A stretch of DNA of 64,000 bases from Pneumocystis sp. 'macacae' (GCA_018127085.1 CM030724.1:310001-374000); one strand, 5' to 3'. Shown: positions 10,732 through 21,208, counted from the stretch's first letter. Notes: a model not told the origin generated them from the sequence alone. Made by a program: numbers and translations.

Positions 10732-11433
10732 ATGGAGACAGACAACACACACACAGTCGACGAGGACAGCTTGGGGGGAGTGGTCCACGGACACTATGGG
10801 CTGCACGGGGTGGATGCGCAGAGTCTGATTCCGCAGCCGCAGGTGGGGGTGCACTATGCATCGCCGGAGGACATCCGGGCGATGCTGGATGCATATGCAA
10901 AGTTCAAGGGCTTTGCAGTGTCGGTGCGGGCGTCGAACCGGATTACATACCGGTGGCAGTGTGTGCATGGGGGGAAGTACCGGAACACACGGAACCTGCC
11001 GGCAGAGATCACGGTAGACCCAGCGCTGGTGGCGGATCCGACGGCGCCGCGGCGGCAGCGGAAGCAGACGACGAAGCGGACAAACTGTCCGTGGCTGGTG
11101 CGGGCGGGGCTGAGCCAGACGGAGCTGTGGAAGATCACGAAGGTGGTGGATGAGCACAACCACCGGCTGTATCCGGACGACCCGACGGTCTACCATCAGA
11201 ACCGGCCGATGACGAAGCAGCGGGTGCAGCGGAAGAAGCCGCGGAAGCCGAGTGCGCGGGTTCTGGAGCAGCAGATGGTGGGTGGGGCGGGGCTGGGGGG
11301 GATGGACTCGACGCTGAAGATTATATCACTTGTTCCGCAGGACTTTGAGCAGGGCATGATGGATCCCGAGCTGGACATTGGGCTGGACGAGTCTCTGATG
11401 CGGACGATTGGGACGCAGACGGAGGAGCTGTAG
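10732..11433 (+). CDS. FAR1/WRKY-GCM1-type DNA-binding protein (putative transcription factor)
   Basis: A 233-residue protein from ATG 10732 (METDNTHTVDEDS). Residues of about 45-150 look like the FAR1-type zinc domain: EDIRAMLDAYAKFKGFAVSV, then RWQCVHGGKYRN, a basic stretch (RRQRKQTTKRTNCPW) and ITKVVDEHNHRLYPDD. The C...C...HNH pattern (WQC, NCPW, EHNH) is that of the WRKY-GCM1 fold, found in some fungal regulators and in plant FAR1 and MULE-related proteins. No transposase domain follows. The rest is a short tail ending TIGTQTEEL. It lies directly downstream of the CACGTG array. An upstream in-frame ATG at 10624 would only translate the array. Codons are strongly G-ending. The target genes are unknown. 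Domestication from a mobile element is possible for this fold but is not shown here. Confidence 0.62.
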   Translation: METDNTHTVDEDSLGGVVHGHYGLHGVDAQSLIPQPQVGVHYASPEDIRAMLDAYAKFKGFAVSVRASNRITYRWQCVHGGKYRNTRNLPAEITVDPALVADPTAPRRQRKQTTKRTNCPWLVRAGLSQTELWKITKVVDEHNHRLYPDDPTVYHQNRPMTKQRVQRKKPRKPSARVLEQQMVGGAGLGGMDSTLKIISLVPQDFEQGMMDPELDIGLDESLMRTIGTQTEEL

Positions 11434-11490
11434 GGCAGGGCTAGGACTAGGGTTGGAGGAGTGGGTGAAGAGTGGGTTATCTATGGCCAT

Positions 11491-13620
11491 TTATTCGCTA
11501 GTTCTATGTGTATTTGTGGTGGGGGGTGTGGATGGGATATTTTTGTCGGCACGGGTTTTTTTGATTTCGAGGGAGAGCATGCGGAGGTTGTCCAGGAGGG
11601 AGGCGGCCTCGTCGTATTTGCGGCGGCGGCTTGCATCTCTGATCCAGTTCTGGACAAGCAGGCGCTGTTCCAGGAGGATCTCGAGTTTTTGCTTGGTGTG
11701 TTCGGAGTGTGTCTCGGGCAGGGTGCAGAGGGTCTGTGGAGGCGTGGTTGCGGCGCCGGGGGTGTGTCTGAGGCAGGAGAGAGAGCGCAGGGAACACATG
11801 TTTTGCTGGAGAAATCGGCCTGCCTGGAGGCGGACGGCAGTCTGGAGTTCCTGAGCGGTGTTGGATGCAGCGGGCATCTGGGAGATGTCCCTTGAGATCT
11901 TGTCGTATTGGGAAAACATGGCGAGTATTTCTTTGCGGGTGTGAGCAGCGGCATCGATGGAAGCCTGGTCTGCGCTGTCGCTGTTTTTTCTGTGGCGCGG
12001 ATTAAGCCGTGAGCCGGCAAACAGGCCTAGCTTACTTGAGATGGTTGAGACGGGCTTCGAAGTCGGACACCAGTTCCTCGATTCTGCGTCTAAGCACAGA
12101 CAGCTCCTGGTGCATATGGTCAGTATTTGGGAGGAGCGGGAAGAATCGACTTTGTGCAGGATGGTGACTTGTTGAGGTTTTAGAAGGGAGCGGTAGAACT
12201 CCTTTCTGGAAAAGACAATGCGTTTGCAAGTGCTGCAGACACGTATGGATGTGTCTGGGCGAGATGCATTGTTTGCTGGGTCTTTATGCGCTAAACATGT
12301 ATAAGTATGGAGAAAGGATGGAGCAGAATACCTGTTTCAGCGTCAAGGAGCGTATTTGAGGAACGCTGGGTCTTAAGCCGAATTTTTGAGGAGCACGGAG
12401 ACCTTAGGCCATCACATACAATTTTTCCGCAAAGTCTACAGTGATGTTTTCTATTCGTATAATTAAAAGGATACCTGGGGAGTTAGGAGTAAGAAACCAA
12501 GCAGGAGGCAAAATTACTTGCAAAGTGGACAATGAGTGACGGATAGGTTGTTTTCCCATGATACGACTGTCTGTTCCAATGCCCTTTTATGGGGTATGAG
12601 AGGAGCAAAAGGTCTAAAAAAAGAGTTGAGAATAGGCTCTTTGGCTGAATTCGACGCGAGAAGGTTTGTAAGCTATACATGTGTTACTTGACGAGTCCGA
12701 ATGCACAGAGATTACTTTTAAGAGCCTTTTTTCGAGTCTGTTGGCATAAAGATTAATTTTATGCACTGCTTGTGTGCGGTGTTGTTTAAATTCTGGAAAA
12801 AAGTCTATAATAGGCCCTAGGGAATGAATTTAGGATATGAAATACTGGTTATGTTTTATTCAGAGAGTTACCGTTTGTATCCATGTATCCATCTCTCTCT
12901 TCATAGCAATTTTTGCAGACACGAGACCATATGCCATTCAAAGGGTCATGTCGAGCCTCCTTAGACAGCTTAATCTAGAAATGTTACGATAAGAAAAGCT
13001 TCAAATATTCATTTACTTGATACATTGTATGAATATTGCAAAATAAATTTCCGCATTTTCCGCCTTTCAACAATTATTACATTCAATCAATGTATACATG
13101 GGTATATAGGCATCAGGGACGATGCACATAACATATACATGATACAACATATATGTAGTTGTGTATATGTATTTGTATCTCTCTAGAATGCCCATGTACT
13201 ATACACAGATACATACAATTCACAATATCCGTTTTGGCTGACAGAGGTTTTTTGCATAATGCTCTTGAACATATTGCATCTTCTGTTCCTATTTTCCAAT
13301 GTTCTTTTGTTACTACCTCTATCTCTTTGCCCGTTTCGTCGCAATTGACTTTGCTTTCATTCAATTCAAATACCTCAGACCTGTTTACAATGTTTTGTGT
13401 TACCGCAACAGATGCAAGGTGTTTTGCCTCGTCTATACACTTTTTAAACCATGATTTTACTGTTTCTTGTTTCTCCACTGCTTTGAAATGAGCCTCATCC
13501 AAGTGTTGATTCAGTCTATGTAAATCTGCCTGGAAATTCCTCCATTAGCTATTATAAAGCACAACTCCTTTATTCAATCCAACTTACTAACGACTTATTG
13601 CAAACAGGACATCGTAACAT
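11491..13620 (-). CDS. VAC1: Vac1/Pep7 (rabenosyn-5 homologue), FYVE-domain endosomal tether
   Basis: Vac1 binds PI3P, Rab5/Vps21 and the SNARE machinery for Golgi-to-endosome traffic. From ATG 13620 the N-terminus is a C2H2 finger (MLRCPVCNKSL, then LNQHLDEAH). Next comes a first zinc unit: ICSRALCKKPLSAKTDIVNC, KCGNLFCNIHTMYQ and RVCKNCYEERDGYMDTN. After LYANRLEKRL comes the FYVE domain: CPLCK, YTNRKHHCRLCGKIVCDG and SIRVCSTCKR, with the R(K)HHCR PI3P-binding core. Coiled coils and a C-terminal Rbsn-like helix (KYDEAASLLDNLRMLSLEI) end at 11491. The order finger - atypical zinc unit - FYVE is that of Vac1/Pep7. Ten or so short introns are present. The 5' half is AT-rich and the 3' half lies in the GC island. 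No missing ligand was noticed. Confidence 0.88.
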
Positions 13621-13972
13621 ATTTTTAATAATGATGCTGCAAATTAATATTCTTATCTATAGACTCTGCAATAAAATATAGTACATCGTTGTAAAACCCA
13701 GTTAAGCATTCTTATGTAGTCTTTTTCATCCCCACATAAAGTGCTTAATAGAGTCCCCGTGCGAGCCACATCGTGCACAAGACAACGCATTTTCCTGTCT
13801 ACACAAGCAATTGCATATATACTTCTGAAGCACATTTTTAAAGTAAGGTTAAAATAGGGTATATTTGGCCCTCTATTTGGTGCATATACTCTGTTATTTC
13901 TGCATATATTTTTTCAATTGTATATATACTTATTCATTTCTATATATATTCACTATATTCATATATTGTTTA
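13621..13972. other. Divergent spacer VAC1 / PSMG3-like gene
   Basis: Promoter region for both neighbours, with repeated TGCATATA and TATATA segments in 13870-13965. A minus-strand open frame at 13653-13835 (60 codons, MCFRSIYAIACVDRKMRCL at its start) has no recognised domain. I do not call it a gene. Confidence 0.45.
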
Positions 13973-14457
13973 ATGGAGCGTACTGGACATACTAATAATG
14001 CACCTCGCCAAATAGCACGCTTAGTTAATGGTCAACATATTGAGTTGTTTGTTCAAGGTTTTCTTGACTGTATTCTTGTTATTGCAACAATGCGTGGCAG
14101 CGTCTCTGAATGGGTATTCTTGTCTTTGGTTAATTCTTAAGTAACCGGCTTTTTCAGATCTCAGTGTCATTAAACAGTGTAGCTTCTGTGATAAGAGACA
14201 CATTTATTGCACAAGAAGACAGCTTGGGGCTGCCGTATCTTTCTCCAAAACTTTTGCTGGGAGCATCACGCCATCCTTACACAGATATGGCATGTATGTA
14301 TGCATCCCAGATAGCAACACATATTGTACAAAGTCAACCTAAAGAACAAAGAACAGTGCTTATTGGATTGAGTCTGGATTGGAAGCAAAATATGGATGCA
14401 CAACAGAATTTATACAAGGAAATCATGGAAATGCTGGAACAGTGTAGAGTATGGTGA
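13973..14457 (+). CDS. PSMG3/PAC3-like proteasome assembly chaperone
   Basis: PAC3-type chaperones help build the 20S proteasome alpha ring. Exon 1 (ATG 13973) reads MERTGHTNNAPRQIARLV and IELFVQGFLDCILVIATMRG. After an intron of about 55 nt, exon 2 reads ISVSLNSVASVIRD, PKLLLGASRHP, VLIGLSLDW and the end EIMEMLEQCRVW. The pattern (Val-rich strand, 'SVAS', 'K.LLG', 'RTVL.. .SL', C-terminal 'QCRVW') follows human PSMG3, including its final CQVW. The length (about 140 residues) also fits. The donor looks like gtctct, which is unusual, so the exon 1 end is uncertain by a few bases. The yeast counterpart (Poc3/Irc25) is much diverged, so the name is by fold-level similarity. Confidence 0.68.
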
Positions 14458-14804
14458 ATAGAGTGATTTTTGGCAGTTGTGTGGGAATATATGCATAATA
14501 GAAGTCATATATATACAAAATCAGTGAAAAGATTTACGCATGTTTATATAAAAATACTGTATATAGTCTGACAGACGAACACATATAATTTGACAAATGG
14601 ACGCATATAACAAGAGAAATTAAAATTAATCTATAGAGTTGCTATATCAAAAGATATATTTGTTTATTTGATGGTTAGAAAGTAGTATAAAAAAGTAGTG
14701 GTTCGAAAGGGTTTAAGTGCTTTGTTCATCGATTGGAACTAGTATAGAAGTGCATACAAGATGATATATTGGAAAGATACTTTAGAAATAGAGCAAAAAC
14801 GAAC
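14458..14804 (+). promoter_or_regulatory. Spacer upstream of KAE1
   Basis: AT-rich, with repeated ATATGCAT, CATATATATAC and ACGCATATAAC segments that resemble those upstream of PSMG3, INO80 and RRN3. GGTTCGAAA at 14700 looks like part of a tRNA B box, but no partner A box or cloverleaf can be drawn. No gene is seen. Confidence 0.45.
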
Positions 14805-16158
14805 ATGGTGAAGGAGAAAACAACATATATAGCCTTAGGATTAGAAGGTAGATAGCATAATGTCTATTGAACGCATACATAACGTATCAGGTTCAGCAAA
14901 CAAAATGGGGGTTGGCATTATCAAACATCAAAGCAATGGAACAACAGAAACATTGGCAAATATCCGCCACACGTATATTGCACCTCCAGGTGAAGGTTTT
15001 TTACCTAAGCATACAGCAAAGCATCATAAGGAATGGGTGCTTCGTTTAATTCGAGAGGCTATGGAAAAGAGTAAATTAAAAATCTCTGATGTTGATTGTA
15101 TTTGTTTTACACAAGGCATAATTATGGTTTCTGTTGGAAATGAGTGCAACTTACTACTTTCTAGGCCCTGGAATGGGTGCGCCTCTTCAAGCGGTGGCTA
15201 TTGTAGCACGGATGCTTTCACTTTTGTTTAATAAACCATTAGTAGGTGTTAACCACTGCATAGGACGTATTTTTCTCTTTATATTATTCCATTTTTATTG
15301 ATAATTATAGATATAGAAATGGGACGAGAGATTACGGGCGCAAAAAATCCGGTAATATTGTATGTAAGTGGTGGAAATACACAGGTAATTGCATATGCTA
15401 AACAGAGGTGTTTTTTAAAATATTGCAATTGGTATTACTGACCAGTAGAAGATACCGTATTTTTGGAGAAACACTAGATATCGCTGTTGGAAATTGTTTG
15501 GATCGTTTTGCACGGACGATTCACGTGTCTAATGATCCTAGTCCTGGTTATAATATAGAACAACTTGCTATGAAGTATGCTTTTTCTCTCTTTTAAAAGA
15601 TAAAAATTTATAAATTTATTATTAGGGGGAAAATATTGATTGAGTTGCCATACACAGTTAAAGGAATGGATTGTTCATTTTCGGGCATTCTAAGTGCGAT
15701 TAATATGATTACAAAAGATCTTTTTGAAGGCAATAGTAAAGTTTTTCGTAAGGATTCACCGTATACTAAAGAGGATTTATGTTTTTCTCTTCAAGAAAAT
15801 ATTTTTTCTATGCTGGTTGAAATAACAGAAAGAGCTATGGCACATGTTGGAAGTGATGAGGTTTTAATAGTTGGTGGTGTGGGTTGCAACAAGAGGTTGC
15901 AGGAAATGATGATGTTAATGGCACAAAGTAGAGGTGGAAAATTGTTTTCTACTGATGAAAGGTACTTCATTTTAAAAATATATAATAGATAAGAATTTAT
16001 AACAATAATTGAATAGATTTTGTATCGATAATGGTTTAATGATTGCACATGCAGGACTATTAGCGTACAAAACAGGATTTCAGACACATATATCTGATAG
16101 TCAGTGTACACAACGCTTCCGTACAGACGAAGTATTTATTGCGTGGAGAGAACAATGA
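14805..16158 (+). CDS. KAE1: Kae1, catalytic subunit of the KEOPS tRNA t6A complex
   Basis: Kae1 (OSGEP family) makes N6-threonylcarbamoyl adenosine at position 37 of ANN-decoding tRNAs in the cytosol and nucleus. The start is ATG 14805, with exon 1 [15 protein letters not shown]. Then [29 protein letters not shown] (with the metal-binding HTAKHH), [92 protein letters not shown] and [14 protein letters not shown]. All ASKHA-fold motifs are present. Intron 15116-15164 starts with GC (gcataa...ctag), needed to keep FTQ|GPGMG. The stop is TGA 16156-16158. Seven or more exons. No mitochondrial presequence, so this is the cytosolic form and not Qri7. Confidence 0.95.
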
Positions 16159-16922
16159 AGCATTTAAAATATCTTTATCTTTAAACAATAAATTTTAGAT
16201 TTACATTTTTTTTGAGTTTTTTAGTCATATATTTCAGGACATTTTTGTTATCATTGAGTATTTAAATTGAGTATCTCGTGCCATCTGTTCAAGTAATAAT
16301 TTGCTTTAATCCAAGTCAAAGTTATTGTTTTTAATTTCTATTTATATTTTTTTATTATACTATATATTGAATCAATAATGATTATATAATAGTTCTAAAT
16401 TATTTGAAGTTGACCAGTTTAACTTGATAAATATTTTGTAATTTTGGAATCTTTAAATTCTAAAAACAATTTATTTAAATAAATAATTAAAATGTTTTAT
16501 CTTAAAATGGCTTTTGTTTTTAACATATTGTATTTAAATTATTATTGTATCTAAATATTTCAACTATAACACTGATGTTTAATAAGATGTTAAATATATT
16601 TTAGTTTTTTCATTGTTGATAGATATATTAAAGTTGTGTATTTAGATTATATTTACAATGAAAAGAGTACTAAATATTAGTAATTTTTAGTTTTATTTTA
16701 GTTTATATGAAATATATATTTTAAAATTTTTGGAATTTAGATTTATTAAAATTACTTGTGATAAGTATTTTGAAACAAAAAAATAAAAATGAGAGCTTTA
16801 ATTAAAAAAAAAAAAAAAATTCTAAAAAAGCAACTATAACCTATCTTTAAGTGTAAAAATAAAATAATTTGAAAATGATCTAAAAGATAAACACGGAAAA
16901 AATAGATAAACATTTAAAGATT
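16159..16922. other. AT-rich spacer between KAE1 and RRP36
   Basis: About 760 bp of very AT-rich DNA with long A and T runs (for example 16803-16819). No open frame of interest, RNA gene or repeat is seen. It holds the KAE1 3' end and the RRP36 promoter. Confidence 0.5.
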
Positions 16923-17856
16923 ATGAAAAATCAAAATCAAAAAGAAAGTGATGTTTCTGAAGATTCTTTATGTGATGAAGAATATAAGGTAAATTTTATC
17001 TGTTTATTGTGTTTTTTTCTAAAAAAAACACAGGATTTACTTCAGAAAGGTCTTTAAAATAATTATAGTGTTTATAGGTTTTAATATGCGTAGAGCTTTC
17101 AAAAGTATCATTCGGTACGCTAATTTCAGCTAAAGAAGAACTTGATCTTCTTTCAAATATGAAAAATGAACGTCAGAAATTTCGTGATAACAGAAAGCAA
17201 CTTAAAGAAATACTTTTAAAAAATAAGGAAAAAATGGATAAAAAAAAACATTCTAGAAAACATGCACCATTAGAAATTTCATCTAAGAAGCCTGTTTCGA
17301 GGCGTAGACAAGTAGTTCCTGTTACAGTTATTAAACGACGAGATCCACGTTTTGATTTTCAAGATCGTGTAAATTTAGCTAATTTGAGTTCAAAATATTC
17401 ATTTATTAAAGATTATCAACAAAAGGAGATAAAGATGTTGAAAAATGCAATGGAATTTGAAAAAAATCAAGAAGAAAAGCAAAAATTCAAAAAAGCAATA
17501 ACTTCATTGGTAATTTTAAATTTATTCTAAGAATCTTTTTTATTATCTTTAGGAATCGAAATTAATGGCAGCAAAAAACAAAGAAGATGCCTTAAAAGTT
17601 CTTCGTGAGCACAAAAGAATCGAAAAAGCAAAAGTAGAAGCAGGCAAGACTCCGTTTTTTTTAAAAAAAAGTAAAAATCTTATTTAAATTTATTGGATTT
17701 AATTTTTTCTTAGAAGAACAAAAAAAACTAATAGAAATGGATAAAATTTCTAAACTTAAAGGGGCTAATGCTTTAAATAGATATATGAAAAGAAAAGATA
17801 AAAAACTAGCATCTAAAGAGCGGAAAAGACTATCAAGATACCATTCTAGAAGCTAG
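16923..17856 (+). CDS. RRP36: Rrp36, rRNA biogenesis protein (early 40S processing)
   Basis: Rrp36 acts in the nucleolar small-subunit processome at the early pre-rRNA cleavages. Exon 1 (ATG 16923) is acidic (MKNQNQKESDVSEDSL). After two introns comes VELSKVSFGTLISAKEEL, the usual lead-in. The core follows: SRKHAPLEISSKKPVSRRRQ, VIKRRDPRFDFQD and YSFIKDYQQKEIKMLK. A long basic helix is made of three exons (LKVLREHKRIEKAKVEAGKT, PFFLKKK, KLIEMDKISKLKGANALNRY) and ends RKRLSRYHSRS at 17856. The motif HAPxEISSKxPVSRRRxV then KRRDPRFD defines the family. The protein is Lys/Arg-rich throughout, as expected for a pre-ribosome factor. Confidence 0.92.
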
Positions 17857-17979
17857 GTACATGTTTTACGAGGCGTATTTCATAATGATACCTTTAATTT
17901 GTAGATTAATAAGTATTTTTATAAATTTTTTTATTATATATTATGAAACAAAAATAGAAAATAAACTATTTAAATTTTA

Positions 17980-19675
17980 TTATTTAAAAACTTTTCCGTT
18001 TGCTACATCGTAGCTTTTATTGTTAAATATGATTGGATTTTTCCAATCCCAAGCAGATTCGACTAATTTTCTATCTTCCTCCTTGGTATGATCAAGAAGT
18101 GTATAATCATATGATTCCCAATCAGGTGCTACATCAAATGCAAGACTACAGTCTTTGCCTCTAATAAGGAACACACCACTAATTACATTGTCATGATTTT
18201 TCCCGTATACAACTAAAGTTCCAAAAATATGTTTCCGACTTGCATCAAGTCGTTGAAAGAATCCTAATGAAAATAAGATAGTTCTTTCTGATTTAGAACT
18301 AAATACCTCCACAAAGATTAGAGCTTTGAAAAATTAAACCGAGCTCATCATTATACTAAATAAATGTTTAATTATATAATTTATTCTATATTAATATTCT
18401 ATACCTTATAGTCAACTTTCCATAAAGAATATGCATCTGGATCGAAATGTTCCCAAAACCATTTCATTGAAACATGTGGGTCGTTATTTGAATATTGGCG
18501 TTTCCATTCATCTAATACAAGTGTGCCTGAGGGTGCAGAATCAAGAGGATGCTTCGGCTTTTTTTCTACACACGGCTCCTCAGATTCTAAAGCAGCAAGT
18601 GGAAGAGTAGATTCTGGAGCAGCATCCTTTACAGTTTTTTTAGGAACATACTTAATTGGTTCTTCAATTAAGGTTGGAACTGGTACAGCAGAAACCCAGA
18701 TTGGCTGATTAGTAACTGTTGTAAACCATCGAACAAGATTTTGGAATTGTGCACGCCAGCTTTTTCCAAAAACCTAAGAACTATATTAGTTTTTGAAGTA
18801 AAAAATTTTTGAAAAAAAGTACTTTTGAAAATCCTGGTATGAGATGTGCTGCCATTACAATATCTGCAAGAGTTAAACGTTCTCCAACCAAAAATGTCTT
18901 AGTTTCTAAGAAATCATCGACATATTTACATAGTCTTTCTGTTTCAGCTTGACTACTTTCAACTGCTTTTTTATTGTATGGAGATCTGCCAACCAAAGGA
19001 AGAACCCAATTAGCAAGAGATGTTAAAAGATCAGTATTTGAAAAAGACATCCACTGAACAATCGATGAATATTCTTTCTTGGTCCTTCCGAGAAGTGTTG
19101 TTCTTTCATTTTGACTCGCAACTATAATAAAAAATGTAAGATAAAACATATAGAAAAAATAATGTGTTAAATATTTCTAGTTTTTCTGTACAAAGAAATC
19201 TACATGAGATTTCTTATTACACTATATTTAATTCAGTTATAAAATGTCTGGACTAAATAGAATATGCCTTTGTTTCGACTGTTATATAAAATATTGTTTC
19301 AGATGATTTATTTTCAACACATTTTTCAGACAGGGATAACTGCGTCGTTTCTTATATCATCATTCATTTCAAAACAGTACAAGAGAGTAAAAATTAACAA
19401 GTACTTACAATAAATCGAAATTGCATTTGCTTCCGATAATTTAAATCCATCTTGACCTATAAAACCAGGAATCTAAACGAAAAAGAAGTAAGTATAGATA
19501 AATACAAAAGAAAACATGCTTTTCTCTTCGGAAACTCTTTAATATATTCCTCACTTAGTCCTTCACTTGGGATTTCATTAATTAATTCTATTTTAAGATT
19601 GTTTACTTTTGCAAGAATCAAAAGTGGAATTGTCCTAAAAACATTAGAGATATCTCTTAAATTATATTTGAACAT
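17980..19675 (-). CDS. CAM1: Translation elongation factor 1B gamma
   Basis: eEF1B-gamma scaffolds the exchange complex that recharges eEF1A with GTP. The start chosen is 19675: MFKYNLRDISNVFRT, then LIN..PSEGLSEEYIKEFPKRK, IPGFIGQDGFKLSEANAISI (thioredoxin half of a GST fold). The exon near 18830-19100 has the GST helical half (NWVLPLVGRSPYNKKAVE, LTLADIVMAAHL). An acidic/Pro-Lys linker follows (EEPIKYVPKKTVKD). The C-terminal EF1G domain begins LVLDEWKRQYSNNDPHVSMK and WFWEHFDPDAYSLWKVDYKY, and ends WDWKNPIIFNNKSYDVANGK. Intron 19473-19519 begins with GC (gcatgt) to keep KRK|IPGF. The frame is open upstream to 19828, but that extension is not GST-like. The N-terminal half is divergent; the C-terminal domain is firm. 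Confidence 0.9.
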
Positions 19676-19780
19676 CCCTGCAGTTATCCTTATAGCCAAA
19701 AACCTTTCCAAAAGACATTTTATGTTCGCGTGATAATTTTTCGTAAGCGCTAAGGGCAAGGGCAATTTGTTATCTAGAGC

Positions 19781-19794
19781 GTTGCTAAGGCAAA
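19781..19794 (+). promoter_or_regulatory. RFX/X-box-like palindrome upstream of the eEF1B-gamma gene
   Basis: GTTGCTAAGGCAAA lies about 106 bp upstream of the eEF1B-gamma start. It is close to the X-box GTTGCCATGGCAAC bound by RFX proteins (Crt1, Sak1). Evidence is motif shape only. Confidence 0.35.
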
Positions 19795-19897
19795 TTGGTA
19801 ACAAGGTAATTCCACTTTTAAGAATCAATAAATTAAGAAATCAAACTAGTATGTAAAGAAAAGATGAATTATAAACTCAAGCATCTAAATATTACTA

Positions 19898-20851
19898 TCA
19901 TCTTTTGACCCATGTATTTTTTTTACGAGCCTTAGGCTGACCTGAAAACAGTTAGATAATAAAGAAAAACGATATAAACGAAACTTAACCTGGCTTTTTA
20001 CGCTCAACGCGGCGAGGATCACATGTAAGACATGATTCTATTAGTTTTCGTTAAAAATATATGCAATCTAAATAACACAGTTACCTTTTCGAAGAAGGGG
20101 TCGTAATTCTGGCTCATGAATTACTAGTCCTCGAGAAATTGCAAGTGCAGAAGCTTCTGCTTGACCTAGTATATCCATAAATCCATGACTTATTAATACA
20201 TCAAGAAAATAAACCTGTTGACCCGCCTCCTTTTACAAGAACCCATATATTGTACTGAAAAAGACGTTGTGTAATCTTCAAGGGACGCATTAATGATTGT
20301 CTGTGGTCTAATCTTGAAAAAATTTCATATAAAGTTTTTCCATTGACAAGAATCTGCCCATCACCTTTAATCATCCATACTCTTGAAACAGCTTCTTTTC
20401 GCCGTCCTATGGTACGTGAACGTCCTAGAGAATCTAAAGAAGCAGTGTGTTTCTCTATATGCTTTTCAATAGATTCCCTTGTGTAAGCATCAATTATCTC
20501 CTTAGCATCCTGTGGCATAAACATTGGGTCAATTTTATTGATTCGACTTAACATCTGAGTAATTGTACGATATTCCGAAGCTTTTACATATTCTAATCCA
20601 TCTTTGCTAGCTTTATATTGGCTCAAAGTTTTCCATAACCGCATAGGTGCTTCTTCAGAAGGCACCATTGGAAGTGTTTGGTACTGTTTGAGGACATTTT
20701 CTATCGCTAAATAGTCATCATAAAATGCCTCTTTCCCTGTAAAGTAAGAGCCTGAAACTGGTTCGAAGGATGGCATCAATTTATTATTATGAATACGTCT
20801 CAGGGTCTGGATTGCCTGTCGTCCAGACCGAAACACTTGAAAAACAGACAT
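19898..20851 (-). CDS. MRPS9: Mitochondrial small-subunit ribosomal protein uS9m (Mrps9)
   Basis: A component of the mitochondrial 37S subunit. The start at 20851 gives MSVFQVFRSGRQAIQTLRRI, a basic amphipathic presequence. A middle helical region (LPMVPSEEAPMRLWKTLSQY) is followed by the uS9 core: SRTIGRRKEAVSRVWMIKGD, GQILVNGKTLYEIFSRLDHR and VKGGGSTG. After an intron comes QAEASALAISRGLVIHEPEL, RPLLRK, CLTCDPRRVERKKPGQPKAR and the end TWVKR, the conserved uS9 C-terminal tail that reaches the P-site tRNA. The last exons are near 20165-20080 and 19992-19898 and are split by short introns. The N-terminal extension of about 130 residues before the core is usual for fungal uS9m. Confidence 0.92.
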
Positions 20852-21208
20852 AAGGCCTTAAATACAATTTTTCGCACTTCTTTTTATAAATTATAACTTC
20901 TCTTTCTCAAAAAATTATTCTAGACCAGTTTGAATGCTCGAACATGTAACTTTTATTTAATATTCTTCAAGTATAATCTTTCATCAATTCTTCCACTTTT
21001 CTCTCTATGATTCCTAAAAAAACATCTACTTAGAAACCACAAAAGACTACCATTCAGCCTCCAAACAATATCCTTCAAAATTCTGTCTCCCTCATAACTG
21101 TACTTTCTATTAATACTGATATCTCAAGTTTTTTCTTAGACCTTAGGATTATAAAACTGTTTTAGGGTTAGGTTATAAGATTTCAGCTCAGACCTACCTC
21201 TCGAGACC
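20852..21208. promoter_or_regulatory. Divergent promoter MRPS9 / ATP19 with a TTAGGGTTAGG element
   Basis: This spacer separates two nuclear genes for mitochondrial proteins. TTAGGGTTAGG at 21162-21172 lies 37 bp before the ATP19 ATG. In other fungi telomere-type TTAGGG sites inside promoters are bound by Tbf1/Teb1-like factors; that use here is inference. A pyrimidine-rich tract (20950-21130) precedes it. No gene is seen. Confidence 0.5.

Larger units (their letters stand above)
7900..12100. other. GC-rich island with a strand-composition flip
   Basis: The window is AT-rich, but from about 7.9 kb to about 12.1 kb GC is high by eye (well over half), starting inside RSC4 and ending inside VAC1. 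The left part of the plus strand is C-rich: in 8221-8280 I count 36 C and 4 G. The right part is G-rich: in 11281-11340 I count 26 G and 11 C. The change occurs within RRN3, whose third codon positions go from mostly C to mostly G. Genes within are intact and orthologous, so this is a compositional feature and not foreign DNA. Boundaries are approximate. Confidence 0.85.

Noticed and set aside
8712..11196. Many long overlapping open frames on both strands (for example 8712-9698 plus, 9452-10603 minus, 9672-10364 minus)
   Set aside because: High GC makes stops rare. These frames overlap RRN3 and the FAR1-type gene, are Arg/Pro/Cys-rich without domains, and do not match any family.
10732..11433. 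Transposon (MULE) origin for the FAR1-type gene
   Set aside because: No transposase domain, terminal repeats or target duplication were seen.
13653..13835. 60-codon minus-strand frame upstream of VAC1
   Set aside because: No domain, no clear splice partners, and it lies in a divergent promoter.
14695..14710. tRNA-like B box (GGTTCGAAA)
   Set aside because: No A box, acceptor stem or cloverleaf can be drawn around it.
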